DNA of 64,000 nt from Oscillospiraceae bacterium (GTDB lineage: Bacteria > Bacillota > Clostridia > Oscillospirales > Oscillospiraceae): the NCBI GenBank assembly GCA_015068225.1, contig SVKX01000002.1, positions 1-64,000 on the forward strand, read 5' to 3'. Below, piece after piece: positions 1 to 10,150 of this stretch; position 1 is the stretch's first letter; the number at the start of each line of letters is the position of its first letter. A model generated the notes under the pieces. That model was not told the origin of the DNA. It searched no databases and saw only the letters and a program-made list of their open reading frames with translations. Position numbers and translations under genes: made by a program.

Positions 1-570
1 AACGGCCTCTTCCAGGTAGGGCCTAAAAATCCTATGAAGGGCACATCGATGAAGTCCCTGGTGTCTGCTTTTTACGCCCAGTTTAGGGTGGATGCTGGGG
101 GTTAAGGATCCCGGGCGCGCTCCAATGGCATGGAGCATACGACCCGGTTTCCGTGGAGACCTGAAGCTTGTGCGACGAAGTTGAGAACTCCTTTGTTGGG
201 AAGCCTCTTCGCGTACGAATCAGGTATGAACCTGCAAAGTGGTGCACAGAATCGTGTGCTACGTGCAGTGTAGCCTGCCTTGAGTGATCATGCGGGGAAA
301 GGGGAGCACGCGGCTAGCTTTTATGGCCATATCAGCTGCCGATATTGCCTCTGGAAACCATGCTTGCAAAAGAGGCTAAGATTAGGTTTGTTTTGCTGTG
401 GAAATCACCTAGGCTGTCGTAACTGGGCAGACAGGGGATTACAGTACGGACTAAGTGGCAATCGGGTATTCATTTTGGCAACGATTGAACGGACGGATCA
501 AACGGAAACGGCCTGTGCGGCAACGGCAGGTTCTGTCCGGGGAAAACCAACCCGACCTAAGCCGTAAGAT
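1..570 (+). ncRNA. ole: Probable OLE RNA (ornate large extremophilic RNA); 5' end may be cut off by the window edge
   Basis: About 600 nt with no convincing CDS, directly upstream of a four-TM OapA-like gene and then dxs-tlyA-nadK-argR-recN, the known OLE neighbourhood. Secondary structure not verified. Confidence 0.7.
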
Positions 571-620
571 TTATCCTGTCTGCTGCCGTCTTTCTAAAAC
601 ATAAATAAGGAGATATTCCT

Positions 621-1205
621 GTGTCTAAATCTGACCCATCCGCCGCAAGGCAGGAGCGCAAAAAAGCAGTCCGCTGGGTGGTCACCATCTTTTTTGTCAC
701 CATCCTGATTTCCGGTACCATATCTTTGCTATCCGATATTATTATGGAAAACAGCACCATGGCCGTTGCTTTTTTGATCCTGCTGTTTATCATTCTTGTG
801 GGCATCATTTTTGATGTTGTGGGTATGGCGGTTGCTTCTGCGGATGAAAAGCCCTTTCATTCCATGGCGGCCCGAAAGGTTGCAGGCGCGCAGGAAGCAA
901 TTTCTCTTCTGCGGAAAGCGGAGCGTGTCAGCTCCATATGCAATGATGTGATCGGCGACATATGCGGTGTTGTATCCGGCGGTGCATCTGCCACCATCGC
1001 ACTTCAGATCCTGTCAAAGTTTGATTTTTCCTGGCCTCAGATTGTATCATTGGGCATGTCAGCCCTTGCGGCGGGCCTTACTGTAGGCGGCAAGGCCATT
1101 GGTAAGTCCTTTGCGGTCAATTCCAGCACGAAGATCGTGCATACAGTAGGCAGGATTATTTATAGGCTGAAGCATTTTCCCGATCTCTTTAGAAAAAGAA
1201 AATAA
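621..1205 (+). CDS. oapA: OLE-associated membrane protein OapA-like
   Basis: 194 aa with several TM helices, GTG start with RBS aaggag; sits between the ncRNA region and dxs. Confidence 0.7.
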   Translation: MSKSDPSAARQERKKAVRWVVTIFFVTILISGTISLLSDIIMENSTMAVAFLILLFIILVGIIFDVVGMAVASADEKPFHSMAARKVAGAQEAISLLRKAERVSSICNDVIGDICGVVSGGASATIALQILSKFDFSWPQIVSLGMSALAAGLTVGGKAIGKSFAVNSSTKIVHTVGRIIYRLKHFPDLFRKRK

Positions 1206-1226
1206 AAAGATAGGTTGTGACGCATT

Positions 1227-3101
1227 GTGCGTATACTGGATAGAATCAGAGATCACCAGGGTCTGACGGCACTCAGCTCGGAGGAGCTTAACTGCCTGTG
1301 TGCAGAGATCCGTGAATTTCTAGTCAGCCATGTTGCCAAAACCGGCGGCCATCTGGCTTCCAATCTTGGGGTTGTGGAGCTTACGGTGGCTATTGAAACA
1401 GTATTTGATACCAATAAAGACCGCCTGGTATTTGATGTTGGTCATCAGTCTTATATTCATAAGCTGTTGACGGGACGCCAGGCGGATTTTGACGGTTTAA
1501 GACAATTCGGTGGTATGGCAGGTTTTCCGAAGCCATCGGAAAGCCGGGCAGATGCCTTTGTTGCCGGACATGCTTCCAGCTCGGTTTCCATCGCGCTGGG
1601 TATGGCACGAGCCAGAACATTAAGAAAAGAAGATTACCATGTCATTGCGCTGATGGGCGATGGCGCGGCTACAGGCGGCATGGCCTACGAGGGTCTGAAT
1701 GACGCTGCAGTCAGCAAGGAACCTATGGTCATCATCTTGAATGACAATGAAATGTCCATTGACCGTAATGTTGGTGGAATGGCCAAGCATTTGTCAAGGC
1801 TTCGCACCAAAGAGCGTTATCTTGGTATGAAAGAGCATTACCGCAATGCCTTGGACAAGCTGCCCGGTGGCCGGTCCGTTTATCGTGTGACCAGAGCAGT
1901 GAAACAGTGGCTGAAGCGGATGGTGCTTCCTACTACAATTTTTGATAATATGGGGCTTGCGTACCTTGGACCTGTGGACGGGCATGATCTGCCCGAACTG
2001 ATCCGCGTTTTGAAGGTGGCCAAGGAACTTTCTGCACCTGTTGTGGTCCATGTTTTGACCCATAAGGGCCATGGCTACCGATTTGCGGAGGAGAATCCAT
2101 CCAGATTTCACGGTATCGGTAAGTTTGATCCGGAAACAGGCGCGTCCATTGGCGGCGGCGGGAAATCTTTTTCCGATGCCTTTGGCGAGACGATGGTCAA
2201 ACTGGCGCAGGAAAATGAAAAGCTTTGCGCCATTACAGCAGCCATGCCGGGAGGCACAGGCCTGCTTAGATTCAAGGAAATCTTTCCTGACCGGCTTTTT
2301 GATGTGGGCATTGCAGAGGAGCATGCGGTATCTATGGCCGGCGGCCTTGCCAAACAGGGAATGGTACCGGTCGTTGCCCTGTATTCTACCTTCCTGCAGC
2401 GTGCCTATGATCAGATCATGCAGGATGTTTCCATGCTGGGGCTGCATGTGATTCTGGCTGTTGACCGGGCAGGCCTTGTGGGTGAGGACGGAGAAACCCA
2501 TCACGGTGTATTTGATGTGGGTTTTTTGCGTCAAGCTCCCGGTATGATGGTCCTTTGCCCGGCAAGCTGCTGTGAGCTGAGTCATATGCTCACATGGGCT
2601 GTGCAAGAGCACAGTGGTCCAGTAGCGATCCGTTATCCCAGAGGAAAAGACCTTAGCTATACGGACAGTGCATGGCAAAATATATCAGATGTAAAAGAAA
2701 AAGGTGCGCTTACCTGCCATCGTGCAGGCACGGACTTGACGATCGTTACTTATGGTACACTGATCGAAAATGCTATGGACGCCGCAAAGCGGCTTTCGGA
2801 GCAGGGAATTGAGGCCACTGTTTTGCGGCTTTTGGCCATTTCTCCCCTCCCGGTAGAGGCTGTGCTGGAGCACATGGGTGAAAATAAGCGGATAATTGTC
2901 GTAGAAGAGACAAATACCGGCTGTGGTATTCATGCACAGCTTTCTGTTTTGCTGAGACAGAAAAACTGCACAGTGGATGCCATAGATCTGGGTACAGGAT
3001 TCGTTACCCATGGAAGTCTTTCTGCCCTTCACCATGCTTACGGCATGGATGGAGAGGGGATCGCAAATTATGTTTTGGAGGTGCTCCATCGTGAAGATTA
3101 A
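1227..3101 (+). CDS. dxs: 1-deoxy-D-xylulose-5-phosphate synthase
   Basis: 624 aa; TPP-binding GDGAATGGMAYEGLN, DRAGLVGEDGETHHGVFD, IAEEHAV motifs. Confidence 0.97.
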   Translation: MRILDRIRDHQGLTALSSEELNCLCAEIREFLVSHVAKTGGHLASNLGVVELTVAIETVFDTNKDRLVFDVGHQSYIHKLLTGRQADFDGLRQFGGMAGFPKPSESRADAFVAGHASSSVSIALGMARARTLRKEDYHVIALMGDGAATGGMAYEGLNDAAVSKEPMVIILNDNEMSIDRNVGGMAKHLSRLRTKERYLGMKEHYRNALDKLPGGRSVYRVTRAVKQWLKRMVLPTTIFDNMGLAYLGPVDGHDLPELIRVLKVAKELSAPVVVHVLTHKGHGYRFAEENPSRFHGIGKFDPETGASIGGGGKSFSDAFGETMVKLAQENEKLCAITAAMPGGTGLLRFKEIFPDRLFDVGIAEEHAVSMAGGLAKQGMVPVVALYSTFLQRAYDQIMQDVSMLGLHVILAVDRAGLVGEDGETHHGVFDVGFLRQAPGMMVLCPASCCELSHMLTWAVQEHSGPVAIRYPRGKDLSYTDSAWQNISDVKEKGALTCHRAGTDLTIVTYGTLIENAMDAAKRLSEQGIEATVLRLLAISPLPVEAVLEHMGENKRIIVVEETNTGCGIHAQLSVLLRQKNCTVDAIDLGTGFVTHGSLSALHHAYGMDGEGIANYVLEVLHRED

Positions 3102-3897
3102 AAAGCGGCTGGATGTACTTCTGACAGAACGCAATCTTGCTGAGTCCCGGGCCAAGGCACAGGCTATCATTATGGCAGGACTTGTATATGTTCAGGGACA
3201 GAAAGCGGATAAGCCCGGCATTTCTTATGAAGAAAATGTGGAAATCGAAGTCCGTGGTGAGGTGTGCCCGTATGTAAGCCGGGGCGGATTGAAGCTGGAG
3301 AAGGCGCTGCGGGATTTCCATGTAGATCCCACCGGTTTTGTTTGCAGTGATTCCGGCGCTTCTACCGGAGGATTTACGGACTGTTTGCTGCAACAGGGCG
3401 CAAAGAAAGTGTTTGCCATTGATGTGGGTTACGGTCAGCTTGACTGGAAGATCCGTTCAGATCCCCGTGTGGTGGTTATGGAGCGGACCAATATCCGCTA
3501 TGTTACGCCGGAGCAGCTGGGTGAGCCGCTGGATCTGTCCGTTGTTGATGTAAGCTTTATTTCTTTGAAGATCGTACTTCCTGCCATCCAGGCGCTTTTG
3601 AAGCCTGGTATGGGGCAGGTGCTGTGCCTGATCAAACCTCAGTTTGAGGCCGGACGGGATCAGGTGGGCAAAAAAGGCGTTATCCGGGATCCTCAGATCC
3701 ATAAACAGGTTCTGGATGATTTTGTGGAACTGGCTGACACACTTGGTTTTTCGATCCTTGGCCTTACATTTTCTCCTGTGAAAGGACCGGAAGGAAATAT
3801 CGAATTTTTGGGCCATTTGACTCTTGCGGATGCGGAAGGCATCCGTCCGGATACAGCAGATATCGTAGCACAGGCGCATGAAGCGCTAAAGGGGTGA
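3091..3897 (+). CDS. tlyA: TlyA family rRNA (cytidine-2'-O)-methyltransferase
   Basis: S4 domain KKRLDVLLTERNLAESRAKAQAIIMAG then FtsJ-like domain SDSGASTGGFTDCLL; GTG start at 3091. Confidence 0.92.
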   Translation: MKIKKRLDVLLTERNLAESRAKAQAIIMAGLVYVQGQKADKPGISYEENVEIEVRGEVCPYVSRGGLKLEKALRDFHVDPTGFVCSDSGASTGGFTDCLLQQGAKKVFAIDVGYGQLDWKIRSDPRVVVMERTNIRYVTPEQLGEPLDLSVVDVSFISLKIVLPAIQALLKPGMGQVLCLIKPQFEAGRDQVGKKGVIRDPQIHKQVLDDFVELADTLGFSILGLTFSPVKGPEGNIEFLGHLTLADAEGIRPDTADIVAQAHEALKG

Positions 3898-3903
3898 AAC
3901 AGT

Positions 3904-4770
3904 TTGAAAAAGGTGATCCTGACACCGAATCCCTATCGGGACAAGGATTTTGATACCGTGCGTCAGGCACGGAACATTTTAAGAGAATGCGGTGTAGAAG
4001 TGAAGATTTGTCTGCCCTTTGAGGTGGATAAGTCCTTTGACCTGCCTAAGGATCTTTACTTTTCCAGACTGGATCGGGAGCTGCAAACTTCAGATCTTAT
4101 CATCTGCTTTGGCGGTGACGGTACGATTCTGCATATGGCTAAGACTGCTACCCGGGCCGGAATTCCGATCCTTGGTGTAAATATCGGAACACTTGGTTTC
4201 ATGGCGGAGCTGGAAAATACAGAGCTGGATCAGTTAAAGCGAATTGCGTCCGGCAACTTTACTATTGACAGCCGCATGATGCTGGATGTGACGGTTCATC
4301 GCGACAGAGATATCATCTTCCATGATATTTGTCTGAATGATGTTGTGATCACCAAGGGCGCTGTTGCCCGCATTGTCCACCTCAATGTTGCCTGCGACGG
4401 TGTTCAGGCCATGGAGTGCGGCGGTGACGGTGTGATCGTCGCCACGCCCACCGGCTCTACCGCTTACAGCCTTTCTGCCGGTGGCCCCATCGTTGAGCCT
4501 GAAGCCCACAGCATTATTGTTACGCCCATTTGCGCCCATGACGTAGCAAGCCGCTGTATAGTTGCATCGGAAAACCGGGTGATCACGGTTGGTCTTACAA
4601 AAAATGCCAGAAGAAATGCATTTCTTTCTGTGGACGGCGGCAAGGCGCTGCGTCTGAATATGGGGGATGTTGCAACCATCCGTAAGTCCAGATTGCAGAC
4701 AAAGCTGATCCGCCTGAAGGACCGTAGTTTCTATGATGTAGTCAATTCGAAATTTAAGAATACTGTGTGA
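3904..4770 (+). CDS. nadK: NAD(+) kinase
   Basis: FGGDGTILHMAK and TPTGSTAYSLSAGGPIVEP motifs. Confidence 0.95.
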   Translation: MKKVILTPNPYRDKDFDTVRQARNILRECGVEVKICLPFEVDKSFDLPKDLYFSRLDRELQTSDLIICFGGDGTILHMAKTATRAGIPILGVNIGTLGFMAELENTELDQLKRIASGNFTIDSRMMLDVTVHRDRDIIFHDICLNDVVITKGAVARIVHLNVACDGVQAMECGGDGVIVATPTGSTAYSLSAGGPIVEPEAHSIIVTPICAHDVASRCIVASENRVITVGLTKNARRNAFLSVDGGKALRLNMGDVATIRKSRLQTKLIRLKDRSFYDVVNSKFKNTV

Positions 4771-4781
4771 GGTTTTAGAAT

Positions 4782-5234
4782 ATGAAGAGTCAAAGACAGG
4801 CAAAGATCATGGAGATCATCTCCAACCGCAATGTAGAGACTCAGGAGCAGCTGCTTCAGGAACTGCAGAGTGCCGGTTTTCGCAGTACGCAGGCCACCAT
4901 CTCCCGGGACATAAAGGAGCTTCGGATCGTCAAGGAGCTGACCAGCTTCGGGACATACCGCTATACAGCAGCTACGGATGAAGTTTCCAGCACGTTTTCC
5001 GGTAAGCTCAATACTATTTTCCGGGAGTGCATTACAAGTTTTGATTATGCTCAGAATATGCTGGTCATTCGTACACTTCCCGGTCTGGCCTCCGCTGCAG
5101 CTTCTGCCATTGATGCTATGAATATGAGTGTCGTGGTGGGAACCATTGCCGGTGATGATACGGTATTTATCGTTATGCGGGATACCAATGCCGCAGCTGC
5201 GTTTTGCGGAGAGATCAAGAATCTATTAAACTAA
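4782..5234 (+). CDS. argR: Arginine repressor
   Basis: 150 aa; N-terminal wHTH (TQATISRDIKELRIVK), C-terminal GTIAGDDTVFIV. Confidence 0.93.
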   Translation: MKSQRQAKIMEIISNRNVETQEQLLQELQSAGFRSTQATISRDIKELRIVKELTSFGTYRYTAATDEVSSTFSGKLNTIFRECITSFDYAQNMLVIRTLPGLASAAASAIDAMNMSVVVGTIAGDDTVFIVMRDTNAAAAFCGEIKNLLN

Positions 5235-5255
5235 ACGCCTTGGGAGGGGAGCGCT

Positions 5256-6908
5256 GTGCTGAGTCTTCTGCATATTGAGAATATTGCGGTCATTGAGCGC
5301 TCTGACATTGAATTTGGCCAGGGCTTTCATGTACTTACCGGCGAGACCGGTGCCGGCAAATCCATCGTGATCGATGCCATCTCTGCGATTTTGGGCGAGC
5401 GGGCATATCGGGACATGATCCGCACAGGGACCGAGAAAGCGTCCGTGCGCGCTGTGTTTACCGATGTTCCGCAGTATCCGTGGTTTGCAGATAATGGTGT
5501 GGATTACGACAGGGAAACCATTATTCAGCGGGACATTTATCTTGACGGCAGAAATGTATGTCGGGTCAATGGCTGTCTGGTTACGGTCTCTATTCTGCGC
5601 AAGCTGGGATTGCAGCTGATCAACATTCACGGTCAGCATGACTCTGCCAGCTTGTTTGACGAGACAAATCATCTGAAATTTTTGGATGATTTTGCGGAAA
5701 ACTTGAATCTGCGTATGGAATACAGTGAAAAATATTCTGCAGTGGAATCCCTTCGCCGGCAGATTGCCGGTATGACTATGGACGAGAGTGAGAAGCTCCG
5801 CCGGGTAGAGATGCTGAAGCATCAGATTGGCGAAATCGAAAAAGCGCAGCTGGAGTCGGGAGAGGATACGGCACTTGAGGAACGTCGGAAGCTTTTGCAA
5901 AACGCGGAAAAGCTTTCTGACGGTATCCATGCAGCGGTGGAATGTCTGTACGGCAGCGACGATTCCGATGGCGCGGCATCCTTGCTTTCTCAGGCAGAGA
6001 GGGAGCTTTCCAGACTGTCTCGTTTTACCGAGGCGTATTCCGACCTTCATGAGCGTGTATCTGATTTGATGTATCAGGTGCAAGATGCTGCAGACGAGCT
6101 GCGCAGCTGTAGAGATGAGCTTTCTTATTCTTCGGATGAGCTGGAGCAGATCGAATCCCGTTTGGATGTGATCCATAAGCTTCGGCGCAAGTATGGCGCA
6201 ACTTGCGCGGATATTCTTTTATATCTGGAAAATGCAAAGCAGGAACTGGACAAGATAGAATTTGCAGATGACCATTTGGAACGCTTGAAAGGCAAGCTCA
6301 TGACTGCAGAAAAATCCGCCTGGGAAGCGGCCAAACTCCTGCGCCAGAGTAGAAAAGAAGCGGCTGTCAGACTTTCCAACCAGATTTTGACGGAGCTTTC
6401 TCAGCTGGATATGCCAAAGGTGCAGTTTCAGTGTGAATTTACAGGGCTGGAATTGTCCGGCAATGGTGCGGATGCTGTGGCGTTTTACATGTCCGCAAAT
6501 GCAGGTGAGGCCCTAAAGCCTATGAGTAAAGTGGCTTCCGGCGGTGAGCTTGCCCGAATCATGCTGGCTATGAAAAATGTTCTTGCCCAGCAGGATCAGG
6601 TGCCTACCCTTATTTTTGACGAGGTGGACACAGGCGTATCCGGCAGAGCCGCACAAAAGGTTGCGGAAAAGCTGAAGAGTGTAGCTAAAAACAAACAGGT
6701 GCTTTGCGTGACCCATTTACCCCAGATCGCGGCCATGGGCGACACCCATATGCTGATTTCAAAGGCAGAGCATCAGGGGCGTACGTACACCACGGTTACG
6801 CCTTTGGACCGGGCCGGACGCATCCGGGAGCTTGCGCGAATAATCGGTGGCGCAAATATTACAGAAACCACTCTGAAAAGTGCCGAGGAAATGCTCATTC
6901 AGCATTAA
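5256..6908 (+). CDS. recN: DNA repair protein RecN
   Basis: Walker A GETGAGKSIVIDAI; ASGGELARIMLAMK; IFDEVDTGVSGRAAQ. Confidence 0.97.
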   Translation: MLSLLHIENIAVIERSDIEFGQGFHVLTGETGAGKSIVIDAISAILGERAYRDMIRTGTEKASVRAVFTDVPQYPWFADNGVDYDRETIIQRDIYLDGRNVCRVNGCLVTVSILRKLGLQLINIHGQHDSASLFDETNHLKFLDDFAENLNLRMEYSEKYSAVESLRRQIAGMTMDESEKLRRVEMLKHQIGEIEKAQLESGEDTALEERRKLLQNAEKLSDGIHAAVECLYGSDDSDGAASLLSQAERELSRLSRFTEAYSDLHERVSDLMYQVQDAADELRSCRDELSYSSDELEQIESRLDVIHKLRRKYGATCADILLYLENAKQELDKIEFADDHLERLKGKLMTAEKSAWEAAKLLRQSRKEAAVRLSNQILTELSQLDMPKVQFQCEFTGLELSGNGADAVAFYMSANAGEALKPMSKVASGGELARIMLAMKNVLAQQDQVPTLIFDEVDTGVSGRAAQKVAEKLKSVAKNKQVLCVTHLPQIAAMGDTHMLISKAEHQGRTYTTVTPLDRAGRIRELARIIGGANITETTLKSAEEMLIQH

Positions 6909-6949
6909 GTCCTTGACAAGATGCTCGCTTTTTGCTAGTATACCTACAA

Positions 6950-7205
6950 TACGATGATGGGATGAAGTAAGTGACCATCTTTCCGCCAGAGAGCTGCCGG
7001 TTGGTGCAAGGCAGTGGGAAAGACCGCCCAATACCTCCCGGAGTAGCCTGCCTGAAAGTTTAGTAGGGGAGGACGGGTGCGCCCGATACTGCGCGAAGCG
7101 TTATTGGACGCTTAGAGGTCTGTACTGTGAAGTGCAGGCGAACCAGAGGTGGTACCGCGTATTTTACGCCCTCTGTCCTAACGGACGGAGGGCGTTTGTT
7201 TTTTA
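6950..7205 (+). promoter_or_regulatory. T-box leader of tyrS
   Basis: T-box AGGTGGTACCGCG near 7146 followed by terminator gccctctgtcctaacggacggagggc and T-tract upstream of tyrS. Confidence 0.93.
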
Positions 7206-7229
7206 CAATATATTTTGGAGGAGATTCAA

Positions 7230-8453
7230 ATGAAACTATATGACGAGCTGGTTGCCCGGGGCTTGATCGCGCAGGTGACCAATGAAGATGAGATCCGGGA
7301 AATGATTGACAACGGCAAGGCCACATTCTATATCGGCTTTGATCCCACTGCTGATTCTTTGCATGTCGGCCATTTCATGGCCCTGTGTCTGATGAAGCGG
7401 CTGCAGATGGCTGGCAACAAGCCCATCGCTTTGATCGGCGGCGGCACGGCTATGATCGGTGACCCCTCCGGTCGTACGGATATGCGCAGCATGATGACCA
7501 GAGAAACCATCGAATATAACTGCGCGTGCTTTAAAAAGCAGATGGAGCGTTTTATTGAGTTTGGTGAAGGAAAGGCTCAGATGGTCAATAATGCTGACTG
7601 GCTGCTGGATCTGAACTATGTGGATGTGTTGCGGGAAGTAGGTGCCTGCTTCTCGGTAAATAATATGCTCCGTGCTGAATGCTACAAGCAGCGGATGGAA
7701 AAGGGTCTTTCCTTCCTGGAGTTCAACTATATGATCATGCAGTCCTACGATTTTTACCATCTGTACCAGAATTACGGCTGCAACATGCAGTTTGGCGGTA
7801 ACGATCAGTGGAGCAACATGCTGGGCGGCACAGAGTTGATCCGCAGAAAGCTTGGCAAGGATGCCCACGCCATGACCATCACACTGCTGCTGAACTCTGA
7901 AGGCAAGAAGATGGGTAAAACCGCTTCCGGTGCGGTCTGGCTGGATCCCAATAAGACATCCCCCTTTGATTTCTACCAGTATTGGCGCAATGTGGGAGAT
8001 GAGGATGTGCTGAAATGCATTCGTATGCTCACATTTCTGCCCCTGGAAACCATCAACGAGATGGATAGTTGGAAGGATGCCCAGCTTAATACTGCCAAGG
8101 AGATCCTTGCTTTTGAGCTGACCAAGCTGGTTCATGGCGAGGAGGAAGCACAAAAGGCCCAGACCGCCGCAAAGGCGCTGTTTGCTGGCGGCGGCGATGA
8201 TGCCAACATGCCTACCACTGAGATTACAGCCGACAAGCTTGTGGACGGAAAGATCGGCATTCTGAATCTGATGGTCGTCTGCGGTCTGGCACCTTCCAAT
8301 AAGCAGGCAAGACAGCTGGTAGAGCAAGGCGGCGTGTTTGTCAATGACGAAAAGGTTCCTGCACCTCAGTTTGCGGTTACGGAAGAGATGCTTAAGGACG
8401 GTGTTAAGATCCGTAAGGGCAAAAAGGTATTCCACAAGGCGATCCTTGCCTGA
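7230..8453 (+). CDS. tyrS: Tyrosyl-tRNA synthetase
   Basis: FDPTADSLHVGH, KMGKT motifs; C-terminal S4 domain. Confidence 0.97.
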   Translation: MKLYDELVARGLIAQVTNEDEIREMIDNGKATFYIGFDPTADSLHVGHFMALCLMKRLQMAGNKPIALIGGGTAMIGDPSGRTDMRSMMTRETIEYNCACFKKQMERFIEFGEGKAQMVNNADWLLDLNYVDVLREVGACFSVNNMLRAECYKQRMEKGLSFLEFNYMIMQSYDFYHLYQNYGCNMQFGGNDQWSNMLGGTELIRRKLGKDAHAMTITLLLNSEGKKMGKTASGAVWLDPNKTSPFDFYQYWRNVGDEDVLKCIRMLTFLPLETINEMDSWKDAQLNTAKEILAFELTKLVHGEEEAQKAQTAAKALFAGGGDDANMPTTEITADKLVDGKIGILNLMVVCGLAPSNKQARQLVEQGGVFVNDEKVPAPQFAVTEEMLKDGVKIRKGKKVFHKAILA

Positions 8454-8457
8454 TATA

Positions 8458-8490
8458 AGCGGCTGTGCCCCAGGCACAGCCGCTTTTCTA
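8458..8490 (+). terminator. Intrinsic terminator after tyrS
   Basis: agcggctgtgccccaggcacagccgctttt. Confidence 0.85.
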
Positions 8491-8579
8491 TAATTTTTTA
8501 TGGACTTTTTTAATAGAGATAGTATAATAAAAGAAGTACAGTCGGAATGTCCGATAGGAATTAAAATGGGGGATCCGCT

Positions 8580-10148
8580 ATGAAGCTCAATTACAAGCGC
8601 ACCGTACTTGTAGGCTTTGCCTTTTTCCTGATCTGTGCCTTTTGGCAGGTCTATGATGTGACCATTGCTATGACATTGACCAATAAATTTGGTTTGAGCC
8701 AAACTGCCTCCGGTGTTGTAATGGCTCTGGACAACATTCTGGCATTGTTTATGCTGCCTCTGTTTGGCGGAATTTCTGATCGGCATAAAGGAAAAAGTGG
8801 ACGCCGCACTCCGTTTATCCGTACTGGTACAATTCTTGCAGTTGTATTTTTGATGCTGCTCTCCCTTGCGGATAATGCTCAGCTGTCAAAGATCGAGCGG
8901 TATTCCAAAATCAATGATCCTGCCACTATGGAAATGATCTATGATGAGCAGAAGGATACTGTTTTGCAGACCCCGGAAGGTGTCAGCTTTAAGCTGGCGG
9001 ACATTTATACCCGTGAGGATTTTGCAAAGCTGACCACAGATTCCAAGACTACGGAAATCAATCAGTTTGGCAGGGAAGTGGAGGTCAATCTGTATACCCG
9101 CCATGTTGTGCCTGCACGGCAGGCCTGCGCAGCCGCTGTTACCAGCGCTGAGCCGTTGGCACTGATTCTTTTCCTTGGCGTGCTGCTGGCCCTGCTGGTC
9201 TCCATGGCCACATTCCGGACACCTGCAGTAGCGCTGATGCCGGATGTTACGTTGAAGCCCCTTCGTTCCAAAGCCAACGCGGTCATTAACCTTATGGGCA
9301 ATGCCGGTGGTATCATTGTCCTTGGAATTGGTTCTGTTCTCGCGATCTCCAAGGTGAAAAACGCATATATGAGCTATACTGGTGTCTATGCTGTTGTTGG
9401 TTTCATTATGCTCGCTGCTCTGGTCATTTTCCTGCTCAAGGTGAAGGAGCCTGCATGGGCAGGCCAGATGCAGAGCGAAAGTATTGCGCTTGGCCTGGAT
9501 AAGGAGGACGATGCTCCTGCTGCCGGTCAGAAGAAGAAACTGAGCAAAGGGGAATTCCACAGTCTGATCTTCCTGCTTTCTTCCATTGTTTTGTGGTTCT
9601 TTGGATATAACGCTGTAACTTCCAAGTATACCGTTTACGCACAGAATGTCTTGGACAAGGATGCCACTACCACTTTGCTGCTGGCAAATGTGGCTGCGAT
9701 CATTGCATACCTGCCTGTGGGCATGGTTGCCTCCAAAATCGGTCGGAAAAAGACCATTCTTGCCGGTATCGTCATGCTCTTCACTGCATTTTTTGTCGGC
9801 TGCTTCATGACAGCATCCAGCCCCTCCTGGCTGATGACCGCTATGTTCATTCTTGCAGGTGTGGCATGGGCGACCATCAATGTCAACTCATTCCCCATGG
9901 TCGTTGAAATGTGTACCGGTGCGGATGTTGGTAAGTATACCGGCTATTACTATACGGCTTCCATGGCAGCCCAGTCCCTGACTCCCACGATTTCCGGCAT
10001 GTTTATGGATAATGTGGCAATGACCAGCCTGTTCCCTTACGCGTCTATTTTTGTTGGTCTTGCATTTTTTACCATGCTGATGGTCAAGCATGGCGATGCA
10101 AAGCCTGACAGCAAAAAGAGTCTGGATGCATTTGACACGGATGATTGA
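8580..10148 (+). CDS. MFS transporter (SLC45/GPH-like)
   Basis: 522 aa polytopic protein; GGISDRHKGKSGRRTPFI motif. Confidence 0.85.
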   Translation: MKLNYKRTVLVGFAFFLICAFWQVYDVTIAMTLTNKFGLSQTASGVVMALDNILALFMLPLFGGISDRHKGKSGRRTPFIRTGTILAVVFLMLLSLADNAQLSKIERYSKINDPATMEMIYDEQKDTVLQTPEGVSFKLADIYTREDFAKLTTDSKTTEINQFGREVEVNLYTRHVVPARQACAAAVTSAEPLALILFLGVLLALLVSMATFRTPAVALMPDVTLKPLRSKANAVINLMGNAGGIIVLGIGSVLAISKVKNAYMSYTGVYAVVGFIMLAALVIFLLKVKEPAWAGQMQSESIALGLDKEDDAPAAGQKKKLSKGEFHSLIFLLSSIVLWFFGYNAVTSKYTVYAQNVLDKDATTTLLLANVAAIIAYLPVGMVASKIGRKKTILAGIVMLFTAFFVGCFMTASSPSWLMTAMFILAGVAWATINVNSFPMVVEMCTGADVGKYTGYYYTASMAAQSLTPTISGMFMDNVAMTSLFPYASIFVGLAFFTMLMVKHGDAKPDSKKSLDAFDTDD

Positions 10149-10150
10149 TT

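Noticed and set aside
280-567. 95-aa ORF in the first 600 nt
   Set aside because: Overlaps the probable OLE RNA, no homology by eye, no RBS.
7236-8786. 516-aa minus-strand ORF opposite tyrS
   Set aside because: Antisense shadow of tyrS and its terminator.
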